A stretch of DNA of 64,000 nt from Rebecca billardiae RCC1528 (taxonomy: Eukaryota; Haptophyta), in NCBI GenBank assembly GCA_965240325.2, contig OZ251254.1, forward strand, positions 682,001 to 746,000, written 5' to 3'. How positions within the stretch are numbered: position 1 is the stretch's first letter; every line of letters begins with the position of its first letter. The notes beneath the pieces are model-generated. The model saw only the letters and a program-made list of their open reading frames with translations. It did not search any database and was not told where the DNA came from. Made by a program: the position numbers and the translations under genes. Shown piece by piece: positions 11,954 through 22,704 of the stretch.

Positions 11954-13274
11954 CGCCCAGCTGCAGGCGGAGCGAGGAGATAGAACTTGTCACTGAGATT
12001 GAGCCCGGAAAGCCGCACGATGGCGGACGTTGGATGGCGCGCGCGGCGCGCTCACGCCGCAGCCGCGCGTGCGCGACGGCAAACGCCACGTCCCGCCAGC
12101 CCGACTCCGCCTTCGAGGCGCGAGCGACGGCAGAGAGGGCCTGCACCCCAGCCGCAGGTGGTGCCGCGAGCAGCTGCGATGGCGGCGCGCGGCCAAACCA
12201 GAGCAGCCCAGCGCGCGCGGCGATCATCATCGCCGATTCGAGCAGCGCGTCGTCCTCGGGGAGAGTGGGCGCGTTTGAGGCGCAAACGCGCAGCGCCGTG
12301 AACGCGGCGCGCACGCCCGCGCCGTACGCCTTGCGCCGTGCGGCATCGGCTCCTGCGCCGTCCGCACGCTGCATTGCTGCTCGCATGCTGCTGAGCGCGC
12401 GGCGCTGCTCGGCGGTCGCCTTGCACCGAATAGAGTCGTGGTCGAGCGCGGCGAGCCGCGGCGCGCTCGAAACCTCGGCAGTGTCTCGGGGCACCGCGTC
12501 GGATGTCGCACGACGCCGAGACAGGGTGCTGCGGCGGCTGGTCCGCGCGCGCCGCCTGCGCACGCCGCCACCAACGCGTCGCGCCGGATTCTCCTCGAAC
12601 ACGTGCCAGCCTGCTCCGCGTCGGCACGCGCGGACGCGTGCGCGCGCCGCGGCGCGTTGCGCCCGCTCGTCGCGCGCGCGCCGGCGTGCGAGGCACGATT
12701 CCGTGGCCAGCGTCAGATCGCCCGCGCGCCAGTCCACCAGCGCGCGCCGCTGCTTGACGTCGTCATCGCAGCGCCCCACGCGCAGCGCGCCTTGCACGCG
12801 TGCTTGCACGGCATGCATGTGCGCGGGCACGCAGCGTGCGACGCGCTCCAGCACGGCGATGTGAGTGCCCGTCACGTCGAAGCTGTCCACGCCCGGAAGG
12901 CCGAGCCCGCGCGTCGCGCGCCGGCATCGCTCGACGCGCTGAGGGCAAGGCGGAGCCTTCGCCTCGCGCAGTGCCTGTCTGACGCACCCATGTTCGTCGC
13001 GCATGTGCACAGGAATGCAGCGCATGACGCGCTTGAGCACGGCAATGTGCGTGGCCGACGCGTCGAGGGGGTCCACCCCCGGCATGCTCAGCCCGAGCGT
13101 CTCGTGCAGCCCCCGAGGTCGAGGCATCGCGAGGCGCAGGACATCGCCAAGAGCGAGCTTAGCATGTAGTCGTTCGTCGACCATCCACCCGGGGATGGAA
13201 TCATAGACGCGACGCATCTCGGCGAGGGCAGCCCTGGGAGCAGGTTGAGGCCCTCCCGTTGGGACCACCGCCAC
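11892..13274 (-). CDS. Unknown protein with tandem ~60-residue repeats
   Basis: Open frame of 460 aa without stops. Residues about 25-167 contain a degenerate repeat: GLSMPGVDPLDASATHIAVL followed by KRVMRCIPVHM (about 61-91) recurs as GLPGVDSFDVTGTHIAVL followed by ERVARCVPAHM (about 125-153). A partial copy starts at IPGWMVDERL (about 27). The repeat is also visible in DNA (about 13010-13080 versus 12838-12900). The remainder is Arg/Ala-rich, with an ordered-looking stretch around ESAMMIAARAGLLWFG. No family is recognised. A long GC-rich frame can be open by chance; the repeat is the main support for calling it coding. Confidence 0.42.
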   Translation of the reverse strand: MAVVPTGGPQPAPRAALAEMRRVYDSIPGWMVDERLHAKLALGDVLRLAMPRPRGLHETLGLSMPGVDPLDASATHIAVLKRVMRCIPVHMRDEHGCVRQALREAKAPPCPQRVERCRRATRGLGLPGVDSFDVTGTHIAVLERVARCVPAHMHAVQARVQGALRVGRCDDDVKQRRALVDWRAGDLTLATESCLARRRARDERAQRAAARARVRACRRGAGWHVFEENPARRVGGGVRRRRARTSRRSTLSRRRATSDAVPRDTAEVSSAPRLAALDHDSIRCKATAEQRRALSSMRAAMQRADGAGADAARRKAYGAGVRAAFTALRVCASNAPTLPEDDALLESAMMIAARAGLLWFGRAPPSQLLAAPPAAGVQALSAVARASKAESGWRDVAFAVAHARLRRERAARAIQRPPSCGFPGSISVTSSISSLRLQLGGACADRRHGIVHDGKSDDLL

Positions 13275-14325
13275 AGCGCCGGCGGAGGCACCACGTCTCG
13301 TGCGTCGCCGTTCACGGCAACGCCCCCCGGCCTGTTTTATTTCTACCAGATTCCATTTCCTATGTCACGGCGACAAACCCCTGCCCGCCAGTGGGAATCG
13401 GCGTCACGCCCCGTTGGGTGTACCTCTCACGGCCGATGGCGGCCCCCACGTGCGCAAGGAACGCGATTCCTGCACTCCTCGGTGACCGGTGAGTGCAGGA
13501 ATCCAGTTGCGGTGCTCGTCCGCCTCGTCGTCGTCGCACACGAGGTACACCCAACACCATGGGTCGGATCCTAGAACTCTCCGCGCGCTCGCGCCCGCGC
13601 GGCGAGCGCTTGCAGGCTTGTTCTCATCATCTTGGCCAAGACTGCAGCCTGCCAGATGCGCCAGGAGACGTGTGCACGCCTTTCCGCGCGTCATGGGTGC
13701 GCGTGGCACGCACCTTGTCATAATATACGCCGAGGAGGCCTGAGCATCCGGCCTACCAACCTTCCGCGCTCACGTTCAAATGCAGGCGGCAAGCTGCATG
13801 CAAGCGCACGCCGAACGGAAGCATCTCAAGCTCGACAAGGTAGAGGCGGCGGAGCGTTTAGAGCTAGTGGCGATTGCAGTCCATCTGGCTGTGAACTGGT
13901 CGCTATTTGACGCGGGTGCGATGCAGCCAAGGCAGAGTGCTTGCAGCTTGCAGAGGGCCTGCAGCTGCGGCGGTTTGCCGCCGCTCGCCGGCTGCATCGT
14001 ACACACTGCCGTGCACCGCAAGTGACCGCTGTGTCAAGGCGAAGCACCACGGCAAGGCGAAGCAGCATGTCTGACAACATCCTTCGCCACAGCGCAGCGC
14101 CTCAACACGAGAATGCGCGAACGACGTGCCATCACTACTCCGGACTAGCTCCGGCGCCCGCACCAGCGGGCAAGCCGCCATTGTACCGCGTTTTGGCGAA
14201 TGTCGCCTTTGGGCTCTCGTACAGTAGAAATAAAACAGGCCCCCCGCGGCCCGTGGCTCCGGCCGACTCGACTCCGGTCACTGCTGTGAGTCAGCAGTGC
14301 TACTGATGATGATGATCGGAGCAGG
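13275..14325. other. Intergenic, no gene recognised
   Basis: Composition is more even than in the coding flanks. Short frames exist, for example an 81-residue one at 13780-14025, but without domains or support. A TGATGATGATGAT microsatellite sits at about 14304-14316, next to the stop codon of the MFS gene. Confidence 0.45.
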
Positions 14326-15332
14326 TCAGCTGCGCCCATCAGCCTCGTCACCGCCCGCAGCTGCTGTCAGCGCACTGTCTGCACGGCCCGCCTCGTCTGC
14401 CACCAGCCGCTGCGGCTGCGCGCCCGCCGGTGCTGCCGCCTCGTCGGCGTGCGCCGCGGAGGGCGCCGCCGAGGCCGGCGGCGGCGGCACCGGCGGGCCC
14501 TGCTCCTCGAGCGCGCAGAAGGCGAGCACGTTGAGCGCGGCGCACGCGCCGAAGAGGCGGAAGGCGGCCTCGAAGCCGCCGGTGGCTGAGAGCAGCGCGC
14601 CGGCGAGGCTGACGCCGCACAGCCCGCCGCCGATGTAGCAGACGGCGAGCGCGGACTGCACGGCCGCGAGCGCGGGCGCGCTCAGCACTCTCGCAAAGTG
14701 GCGGCCTGGCAGGCTGGCGAGCAGCGCAAAGCTGCCGCCGAAGCCGAGGCCGTACACGACTGCAAACGCGCGCAGCCTGCCCGCGGTGCGCACCGTGCGC
14801 AGCGGCGCGCCGCCCGTCCGGATCGCGAGGCCGCCGAGGCTCACGCCGCCCTCGAGCAGCAGCGAGGTCGCCGCCAGCCACGTGCACACCGCCGCGAGCC
14901 CCACCGGCCGCGTGAGGCCAGCGTCCACGCCCGCACCGCACAGGAGCTTGGCGAGCACCGAGCTGACTGAGATCAGCATGTGCAGCGCGCCCGCCTCGCT
15001 GAGCGGGATGGCCGCCGCGCCGCGCACGAGGTAGGTGCTCAGGCAGTTCACCAGCGAGAGCAGGATCGCGCCCGAGCACGCGTGCATCAGCGCGAGCGCG
15101 AGGCCGCGGCGTGAGCACAGCGGCGCGCAGAGCGGCGCTCGGAGTGCGCCCAGCGAGCGCTCACGGCGCCGGCGCGGCGGAGGCCGCGCGCCGCCCCCCG
15201 CGCCGCCGGCGCCGCCGGGGCGCGCGCCAGCCGACGCCTCGGGTGCCACGGCCGGCGCACCACCCCAGCATTCGCCGGCCGCCCCGTCGGCCGCCGCCGC
15301 CGCCCTTCCCTCCGGCAGCAGCCGCTGCGCAC

Positions 15333-15375
<43 letters not shown>

Positions 15376-16122
15376 TCGGCCGAAGCCAATGCCCGCCGCG
15401 GCGGTTGCGCTCGGCCCCGCCCAGCCTTCGGCGCGCTCGACGAGCTCGACGCGGCTGCCACCGGAGCTCGACTCCTCTCCGCGTGCGCGCGCGCGCGCGT
15501 CCTCCCGCCGCACCAGGTGCTGCGCGGCCGGCAGTGCGCAGAGCCACGCGAGAGCGCTCGCCACCGCGTACGGGCCTCGCCACGCGCGCCCGCCGGCCGC
15601 GTCGACGGCGGCGGCGGTGAGCTGCTCGCCGAGGCCGATGGCGAGGGAGAAGGAGGACGTGAGCACGCCGATCGCCACGCCGCGCCTGCGCCCGAACCAC
15701 GTCTCGAGCAGCAGCACGTGAGCAAAGACGCCGCCAAACGCGGCGGATGCGCCGAGTGCCGTCTGCGCGACGAGCACGAGCGCAAAGCACGGCGCGAGCG
15801 GGTAGAGCAGCGCGCCCAGGGCCATCAGGAGCGTGCCCGCGCGCACCGTGCGCGCCACGCCCACCCAGCGCACGAGCGGGCCGACCAGCGGCGTCGCGAG
15901 CAGCCATGCGAGCATGTACGCGCTCGGCAGCAGCAGCTGCACGGTGTGCAGCGGCACGCCAAACGCGTCGGCGACGTTGGCGAAGATGGCGGGCGGCGCG
16001 CCGAGGCCGGCGACGATGAGGACGAAGAAGGAGCCCGTCGAGGCGAGCATCACATCGGCGTGCGCCACGAGCTCCTCCGCCTCGCGCGGCGCCTTGCGCG
16101 GCGGCGCCGGGGATGCCATCAT
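14326..16122 (-). CDS. Major facilitator superfamily transporter
   Basis: Single exon, about 598 aa, with a 12-TM layout in two halves. The first half has SFFVLIVAGLGAPPAIFANV, the loop-2/3-type TPLVGPLVRWVGVARTVRAG and ETWFGRRRGVAIGVLTSSF, typical of the MFS core. A long cytoplasmic loop (residues about 205-335) is Gly/Arg-rich, with a run of glycines encoded by repeated CCG at 15335-15373. The second half has ILLSLVNCLSTYLV, LRAFAVVYGLGFGGSFALLA and YIGGGLCGVSLAGALLSATG. The sequence most resembles monocarboxylate-transporter-like or oxalate:formate-like MFS groups; the substrate cannot be read. The start could be either of two adjacent ATGs. The upstream flank is relatively T-rich (16140-16205), consistent with a promoter. 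Confidence 0.85.
15335..15373. repeat. (CCG)n microsatellite encoding poly-Gly in MFS loop
   Basis: About 13 uninterrupted CCG units on the plus strand encode Gly on the minus strand in the central loop of the transporter, where length variation would be tolerated. Confidence 0.9.
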
Positions 16123-16543
16123 GCCACGCGCGTGAATCGCGCCGCCAAAAAGCGCGCGAGTTTCGTTTCGACTTTCGAGACTTATTCAGACTTTCCGAAT
16201 TAATTGCCCACTGCTCACCGCCCGCACGCGTCCATCCATGGCGCAGCCTCGCGCGACACTGACAGTGACACTCCGCGAGGACTGCCACTGCCTTCTCCTG
16301 TGACGTGATGCAGTCGGCTGAGTCGCGTATAGTGCTAGGTCGACAGTACTGCTGCCAGCGAGCTACGACGACGGCCATACTCCATCAGAGAGCCGCATTA
16401 AATTTGTCATTTCCGGAGCAGTCCCGTCTGCCGGCTCTGCCGCGTGGCGCGTCGGCCGCGGGCGCGGAGCTGACCGTGAGAGTGTAAGTGGGTGCCGGAG
16501 TCGATCCGTCCTCCCAGACGGCTGATCAGCCTCGGCGGCCGCC
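16123..16543. other. Spacer between MFS transporter start and IFT43 stop
   Basis: No gene is seen. A T/A-richer segment at 16140-16205 lies immediately upstream of the MFS ATG and is the likely promoter/leader. The rest is the 3' flank of IFT43. Confidence 0.45.
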
Positions 16544-17416
16544 TCAGCGCGCCCTGACCGGCGCAGCGCTGCGGTCCTTGCCGACCAGCGGCGCGGTGTT
16601 CGCCGCCGCCCTCCCGTTCGCCCGCTCCTCCTGCTCGTCTGCGCGCGCCGCCTCCTCGCGCAGCTCGCGCGAGAGCGTCGTGACCAGCTTGTCAAAGGTC
16701 CACTCCTCGTCGGGCTCGGCGACCTGGTCCTGCGGGTACAGCACCTGCGTGAGCGCGGACAGATCGATCCCGATCTCCGTCGCCGAGGGCAGCGAGAACT
16801 GGATCTCGTTGTCCAGCTCGTTGATCGACTGAACGCGCGCGGACGCGCGCATGACCGGGGCGTCAGCGACCGTCGTGTCGATGGCCGCCTCGTCGGCGAC
16901 GGCCTCGTCGAGGTCGGGGATGACGGGGATGCCGTCGTCGTCGTCGTCGATAATCGCCGGCGACGACTCGCCCCCGCCCGCCTTGAAGCTTTGCGTCCTG
17001 CGCGCAGGGTGGCACGTGGCGGGCGGCGAGCGAGCGTAGCGCGCGGCGCATGAGCTGCGTGCGCGGTGCCGAGCGCGCGCGCGCGGGCGCGGCGGTCGGG
17101 TGCGAGCGCGGGGTGCGCGCCGCGCGTACGCGTCACCGGCCGAGCCCCGTCGCCTGCCGCGCGGCGCCGCGTCCTCCCCCTCGCCGACGGAGCCCTCGCC
17201 CCAGCCGCCCATCATCTTTTTCGCAGGCTCGGGAGGCTCGCCATCCGCGGCCGTGGCGGATGCGTCGGCATCGGCGTCCTCGCGCAGCGGGCGACGGCGG
17301 CGCGGCGGGATGTCCTTCTTCTTGAACACGCCGTCGAACTCCTCGCCGCCCCCGCCCTCCCCGCCCGCGGCGAAGTCGCCCAGCATGGGCGCGCGCGCTC
17401 CGACCGTGCGCGGCAA
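16544..17416 (-). CDS. IFT43: Intraflagellar transport protein 43 (IFT-A complex)
   Basis: Two exons: 17416-17154 and 16997-16544, about 238 aa. The intron has a GC donor (GGCAG|GCGACG) and GCGCAG acceptor. This is the phase-2 solution that keeps the frame; the nearby GT donor (GTGACG) does not. Diagnostic features are KKMMGGWGE (about 66-74), the IPVIPDLDE signature (111-119), and then the conserved region with SINELDNEIQFS, IGIDLSALTQVLYP and EEWTFDKLVTTL. IFT43 is a small subunit of IFT-A that stabilises the complex with IFT121/IFT139 and drives retrograde transport in cilia. Length and acidic/basic layout fit the family. It is head-to-head with the glycosyltransferase-like gene. Its presence implies the organism builds flagella. 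Confidence 0.85.
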   Translation of the reverse strand: MPRTVGARAPMLGDFAAGGEGGGGEEFDGVFKKKDIPPRRRRPLREDADADASATAADGEPPEPAKKMMGGWGEGSVGEGEDAAPRGRRRGSAGDAYARRAPRARTRPPRPRARARHRARSSCAARYARSPPATCHPARRTQSFKAGGGESSPAIIDDDDDGIPVIPDLDEAVADEAAIDTTVADAPVMRASARVQSINELDNEIQFSLPSATEIGIDLSALTQVLYPQDQVAEPDEEWTFDKLVTTLSRELREEAARADEQEERANGRAAANTAPLVGKDRSAAPVRAR

Positions 17417-17711
17417 GGCAGCACAACGGCTCTTGGAAGCTGTCGGCAGCCGGCACGATGGCGGCGGTTTATTGTTTGATGGGTCGGGAACAGTCGAAAC
17501 TCACTCGAACACGGAGCATGGGGAGGACTCGGGACAAAGGACCAAGGTTATTTGATGGTCCTTTGGTCTAAAACAGAGTAAACTGTACTCATTCTATGAT
17601 TTAACGACACAGGTAGGACGACGCGGGTCTCTCGTCTGTGCTCGAGCTGGATTTCGTGCGCGCACCGCCACCGGGCGGTCGCGCGTCGACGCCGCGCCGC
17701 TCGACGCGCTC
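17417..17711. promoter_or_regulatory. Divergent promoter with hairpin and repeat element
   Basis: This 295-bp gap lies between IFT43 (-) and the glycosyltransferase-like gene (+). It is clearly less GC-rich than its flanks. It holds a perfect 9-bp inverted repeat (AAAGGACCA / TGGTCCTTT, 17536-17564, 11-nt loop), the motif GAGTAAACTGTA at about 17576-17587, and copy A of a dispersed repeat (17589-17632). Regulatory function is inferred from position. Confidence 0.5.
17589..17632 (+). repeat. Dispersed repeat R1, copy A (short)
   Basis: The core TTTAACGACACAGGTAGGAC, followed by GACGCGGGTCTC, is shared exactly with copy B (29761-29870) and, inverted, with copy C (42461-42561). Copy A diverges just after GGGTCTC. 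Confidence 0.8.
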
Positions 17712-19122
17712 ATGGCGGCGAGGCGGCGTTCGCGCGGCCTCCCCGCGCGGCTGCCCGCGCTGCTGCTCGGCATGTTCGCCGCCAGCCCCACCGGCCGCAC
17801 GCAGCCCGTCCCCACCGACCTCGCCAGCCCGAACGTTGTCGAGTCGCGCCGCGCGCGCGAGCCGAGCGCGCCGCCCGAGCTGCTCGTGTACCTCGCGGGG
17901 CACATGCGCGCGTTCCCGCTGATCTCGGAGCAGATGAAGGCGCTGCTCGACGTGATCGCGGGCGGGGGCGACGACCCGCCGTACGCCGTGTACATGCACA
18001 CGTGGGACGAGCTCGACCACGGCGACGCCGTCTGGTGGCGCGGCAACCGCAAGCCGACGGTGCGGCGCGCGCGCGCGGCGGCGCGGAGGGCTCCGCCGCG
18101 CGCGCCGAGCCCCGCGCGAGGCGCGAGGCGCGCGCGCGCGGCACGCGCCCACCCGCCCCGCCCTTCGCCCATCCCCACGCGCGCCCGCCCTCCCCGCCGC
18201 CGCACAGGACGTGCCGTCGTACGGCCGGGGCGCCATCCTCGCCGCGCTGCGCGACCCGTCGCTCAACGCTTTTCTGTCGGGCCGAAGGTTCGTGGCGCGG
18301 GTGGACAGCCACCCGGGCTCGGCGGCGCTGTCGGCGCAGTACGGCACGCGCGAGCTCAACGCCGTGTGCGCGCACCGCATCGCGTGCATCGACCACACCG
18401 CCGCGCAGCTGCACGAGCTGCGCATCGTGCACGCCCTCGCGAGGCAGCACCTGCGGCTGCGCGGAGGGCCGGACGCGGCGCCGCCCGGCCGCACGCCCGT
18501 GCTCAAGTCGCGGCCGGACGTGCTGCTCTCGGACGGGTGGAAGTCGCACCAGTCGCTCGCGCGCATGCGCAAGGCGCTCGGCGCGGAGCAGGCCGGGGGC
18601 GGCCCCGGCGTCGGCCACGAGGCGGACGACAGCGCGGCCGCGCGCGGCGCGCGGCGCGCGCGCGGCCGCGCGGACGGCCGCGCGCCGCCGCTGCGCTGCC
18701 TCGGGCACACGGGGCCTTGGCACGGCGGCTGGGGCGACATCTCGTGGGTGCTCTCGCTCGACGGCGTGGACGCGGTGATGGCGCGCGCGCCGCACCTCCG
18801 CGAGCTCCTCGCCGACGAGTCCAGCCCCGAGGCGGCGCGCTACCACCGCTACCGCGAGCTCGCCGCCGCCAAGGCGCGCCGCGACTACCACGCCGAGCAG
18901 GCGTGGCGCGAGGTGCTGATCAAGAGCGGGGTGAGCAGCTTCATCACGGGCTGGATGGCCGGGCTGGCCAAGGCGCGCGTCGCGCGCCACCCGAACGGGA
19001 CGATCGGCGTGGAGCAGTGGCACTGCTACCGGATGAAGGCGTGGGAGGAGGCGGACGCCTTCTTCAGGCAGCGCGGCTTCAGCAAGCACTACCCGCCCGT
19101 GCGCCTGCCGAGCGGGAGCTAG
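17712..19122 (+). CDS. Putative secretory-pathway glycosyltransferase
   Basis: Two exons: 17712-18059 and 18208-19122, about 420 aa. The phase-0 intron has donor GTGCGG and acceptor CACAG. The N-terminus (RRRSRGLPARLPALLLGMFA) looks like a signal anchor. The body begins with ELLVYLAGHMRAFPLISEQM and YAVYMHTWDELDH, followed by LKSRPDVLLSDGW and a conserved-looking HGGWGDISWVLSLDGVDAVM. The pattern (a GHxR-type opening, then a hydrophobic stretch with HTW, then RPDVLL) is like uncharacterised glycosyltransferase-like proteins of capsule and cell-surface polysaccharide loci. I therefore infer a Golgi glycosyltransferase; donor and acceptor cannot be read. A clear HCYRMKAWEEADAFF lies near the C-terminus. 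It shares a promoter with IFT43. Confidence 0.6.
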
Positions 19123-20122
19123 CAGTGCAAGCAGGCCGCGGCTGTGGACCACCGTATGCGCCCAGGAGCGCGCCGGCAGGCGGGGCCGCGCTTCCCGATC
19201 GCGCTGCGCTCAGGCGCGGTGGCCCGAGCGCTGGTGGGGCCGCGGGGGCAGGGCCGCGAGCCGGCGCCGGCGGCCCGGCGGGCCGTAGTCCTGTCGAGTG
19301 AGTGTCGGCGTGCGCAGCCTGCGGGCCGTGGCGGCGCGGCTCCGGCTGGCGGCGGAGTTGACAGCACAGGCGGCCACGTGTCACGCCAGCACGACGCATA
19401 GTAATCGTCGTCATCATCATCATCATCATCACTACTACTGCTATCGTCTGGCCGTATGAACTCACTGCCCACCACGTCAACAATGCGGCACCGTCCCGCG
19501 CCCGCGGCGGCCGGGACCGTCACTCTGGCCGACACTCACACTGGCAGCACCGGCCGACCGGACGACCCGGCGCCGCGCCGCCGCGTTTATTCGGCCGGCG
19601 GTAATAATAATAATGGTTATAATATTATATTAGTGGCCGGCCACTGTGTGGCCACTGACAGTGACACTGGGCCACAGTCCAGTGGGGCGACAGTCCACAC
19701 GCCCCGCCGCACTCGGTGTCGATGACTCTGATGTCTGATGACGTGTCATCATCACGACCCATCAGGGCACACGGTGGCTGGCTGTCACAGTCGCCAGACC
19801 CACCGGACTCAGACGCCGAGACTGAGAGTACCGCGCGGGTCAGTCACTCCGGGTTCTGCCAGCCGGGCGGCCGCGCCGTATCCGCGACCGCCGCCGGAGT
19901 GCCGGCAGCACAGCCAGCACTGCTCACTCATCGTCCGATCCGGCCGTGGCCGTGCTGTCCGCGGTAGTGGCCGGCTCATCATACGGCATCCGGCCATCCG
20001 CGCCGGTTTCAGCCGTTTCAGGCGGTCAGTGACAGTGACTCACGCCCCGCGCCGTGAATGAGTGCGCGGACGTGAAATAATCGAGCGCGCCAGTATAAGT
20101 TGCAGTAGGCGTCGTCAGATCG
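19123..20122. other. Intergenic, no gene recognised
   Basis: It contains a CAT/TCA microsatellite at about 19404-19432 and an AT-rich patch at 19600-19635 (AATAATAATAATGG, then ATAATATTATATTAG) inside GC-rich DNA. GCCGGCCACTG-type short repeats occur at 19635-19700. No open frame with recognisable content. Confidence 0.45.
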
Positions 20123-20635
20123 TCACGTACCGTAGTGATGGTTTAGTAATGCTCCAACGCCGCCGAGAGCGCCGACCACGAGGAGGAAGGCCACAAGGGG
20201 AGGGACACGGAGAGCACCTCGCATCAGTGCGACGAGCAGCCTGAGCGGAGCCTGCAGCTGCTGGGGCGTGTGCTGGGCGGCGCCGCCGACCTCATCCGAC
20301 GGCGCAGACGTTTGGGGGGCATCCCCTGTGAGCACTTGGGGCCCGGCGCCGCCGTCGATCACGCCGCTGCCCCACCGCGACACCTCCCGCGCTGCCAGCC
20401 GCTTGTTGTGCGGTTGTGCCCGCCGCCGTGCCGCCTCCGCGTGAAGGCGCGCCCATCCAGCGGCTCCAGGATCGACTGCAGGCCCCCGCTCAGCCGCGGC
20501 CTCCGCGCCGCGAGAGTTTGGCCGTGCGAGCTCCGCGCTCGCGAGCACAAAGGACGCCTTCGCCTGCAATGTCCGCCGCGCGGCCTCGTCGACAACGAGG
20601 TGCGCGCAGCACACAGCCTGCTCCGCCCAGGCCAC
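20123..20635 (-). CDS. Possible tail-anchored protein (or 3' exon), unknown function
   Basis: Open frame of 170 aa ending in a clear hydrophobic segment (PPLVAFLLVVGALGGVGALL) followed by a short polar tail (NHHYGT), the layout of a tail-anchored protein. The N-terminal part (AEQAVCCAHLVVDEAARRTLQAKASFVLASAELARPNS) looks helical. No start-codon context or upstream exon could be established, so it may be a 3' exon or decayed gene. No family is recognised. Confidence 0.38.
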   Translation of the reverse strand: MAWAEQAVCCAHLVVDEAARRTLQAKASFVLASAELARPNSRGAEAAAERGPAVDPGAAGWARLHAEAARRRAQPHNKRLAAREVSRWGSGVIDGGAGPQVLTGDAPQTSAPSDEVGGAAQHTPQQLQAPLRLLVALMRGALRVPPLVAFLLVVGALGGVGALLNHHYGT

Positions 20636-21443
20636 AGGCTCGAGCCGGTCCCAATTCCATTCCTAAGCCGGCTTGATTCCCTGCCCGGGCTGCTTTCGGG
20701 GAGCTCCCAAAAATACCGTGCGCGCCCTCCCGGCCGAAGCTTCGGCCTACAGAAGCCGAAAACCATTTTTTCACACCAGATTCTCAGCTCTGACTCCAGC
20801 AAACGATCGGCTGCGGACGGCGCTGGGGCGGGGCTATGACGACGTTCTTGGGCTCATTGGACGCGCCTTGGCCAGGCGCACACGGCGGTAGCCGCCGATC
20901 TCATCGCCTCCGCGACATCCGAGCTCTACATAGGAAAAACTGGCGCCGTTCCGCACAATAGGGGTCCGTTCCACAATAGGGGTTAAGACGCTACGTTCAA
21001 TAACTCATAGATATAGTCATAATCTCGCGGACTCTCTGTACTCGCGGCCAAACTGCGCTCCGTGCCGCTCGTAGTGAGTCGTCGTCATCAACACATATAT
21101 ATCATATGCAATACTGCTCCGCGGGCGCCGGCCTCCGGCTGAGCTGGGCTGCTGGCAGCAATGTGGCCATCGGTCCGTCGTGATCTGACCGTGTCCGTAG
21201 AATCGTACGGATGAAGGCCTTGTCATTACTCGACAGCATTGAGCATATGACGCGGCGCGGGACGGCGGGTTGACGATGAATGTAGTCGTCGAATCATGAG
21301 ACGCGGCCTAGTCGTCCAGCGCACTGTCGTAGTACTCGTCAGCAGCAGCCAGCAGTGGCTCTGTCCTGCTGGTGGGCGCCGGATGCCCCCAGTGCGGGCT
21401 GCGGCCCTGCGCTCCAGCCCTGCTGGTGCGCACCGCCGCTCGC
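20636..21443. other. Intergenic, no gene recognised
   Basis: It has a more balanced base composition. A short inverted repeat GAAGCTTC sits near 20733. A tandem pair of CCGTTCC(G)CACAATAGGGGT lies at about 20947-20984. A TATATATC patch lies near 21095. Confidence 0.4.
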
Positions 21444-22669
21444 TCACAGTGCGCCTCCCGGCAGCTGCTGCCCGCTCGGCCCCGGCGCGGGGGCCGGCGG
21501 GTTGGGCGGCGCCCCCGCCGCAGCGGGCACGGGCGGCGCGCTGCCGAGCGGGGCCGCCGGGCGCAGCACCGGCGGCTTCTGCTTGGCGGGCGGCCACTTC
21601 CGCTCGTACTCCGCCTCGGGCAGGTGCTGCGCGAGGATGCGCTGCTTGGCGAAGAAGCGCCCGTCCATGCGGCTCACCGCGGCCACGCAGTCGCGCACCG
21701 CCTCGAAGCGCACGTAGACGAAGCCGTTCGACCAGCGGTCGGCCGCGCAGTGCAGCACGGCGCCGGCGGTGGCGAGCTTGCTGCACTCGGTCGCCACGTC
21801 CTGCTCGAGCTCCGAGTAGAAGTTGGGCGCGCTCGCCTCGTCGCTCAGCCGGTCGAACATGCCCTGCGCCCGGGCGCACGGCGGGCGCACGGCGGGCGCA
21901 CAGCGGGCACACGCGCGCGCGCGCAGGCGGAAGGGGCGGCGGACAGGGCGCGCGCAGGGGGGCGGGCGGGTGCGGGCCGCAGCGCCGCGTGGGTGCGTGA
22001 GCGAGCGGCCGCGCAGCACGGCGCGGCGGGGTCGGGCCCAGCTTCCCTCCCTCTCCCCTCCGCCCCGCTGCTTCGGTTTGGGTTCCGCTTGGGTTCCGCT
22101 TGTGCCGGGTGCCGGGTGCCGTGCCGTGCTGTGCCGTGCTGTGCAGCCCCACACGCAGCCGTGTGCACAGCAGCCGTGTGCACACCTTGAGCAGCATGCA
22201 GCGCGAGAGCTGCGGCGCGCCCTCGCCGCCCAGCTGCTGCAGCAGCGAGTCGTCCATCGTGGGCACGGCGCTCGCGGCCGCGCGCAGCGTGTGCGCGGGC
22301 AGCGCCAGCTGCGCGTTCGCCGCGAGCTTGGACATGAGCGACGTCCGCGTCGCGCCGTCCATCCGCTGGCCGCCTGAGCCCTCGTCCAGTGCTGTGTCGT
22401 CTCGCGCGATTGGCTGCTGCTGCGGGGGCGGCGGCGGCAGGAGTCCGGGCGGTGGCGGCGGCGGTGGCGGCGCGGCGGATGCCGCAGCGCCGCCGGGGAC
22501 GCCGGGGACCACGCCGGCCAGCCGCGCCGTCGCCGCGGCGACCGCTGCCGCCACCTCGGCGGCCGCGGCCGAGTGCTGCGCGCCGCCCGCGCCCACGCCG
22601 CCCGGCTGCGGCGGCAGCGCCAGCGGGCCGCCCGCTGCCCCGGGCGCGGCCAGCCCTGCCGCGCCCGGC

Positions 22670-22704
<35 letters not shown>

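Noticed and set aside
13780-14025. 81-codon frame with moderate composition
   Set aside because: No start context, no homology and open frames on the opposite strand over the same bases.
17145-17160. GT donor (GTGACG) for the IFT43 intron
   Set aside because: It is in the wrong phase for the only good acceptor; the GC donor seven bases earlier keeps the conserved frame.
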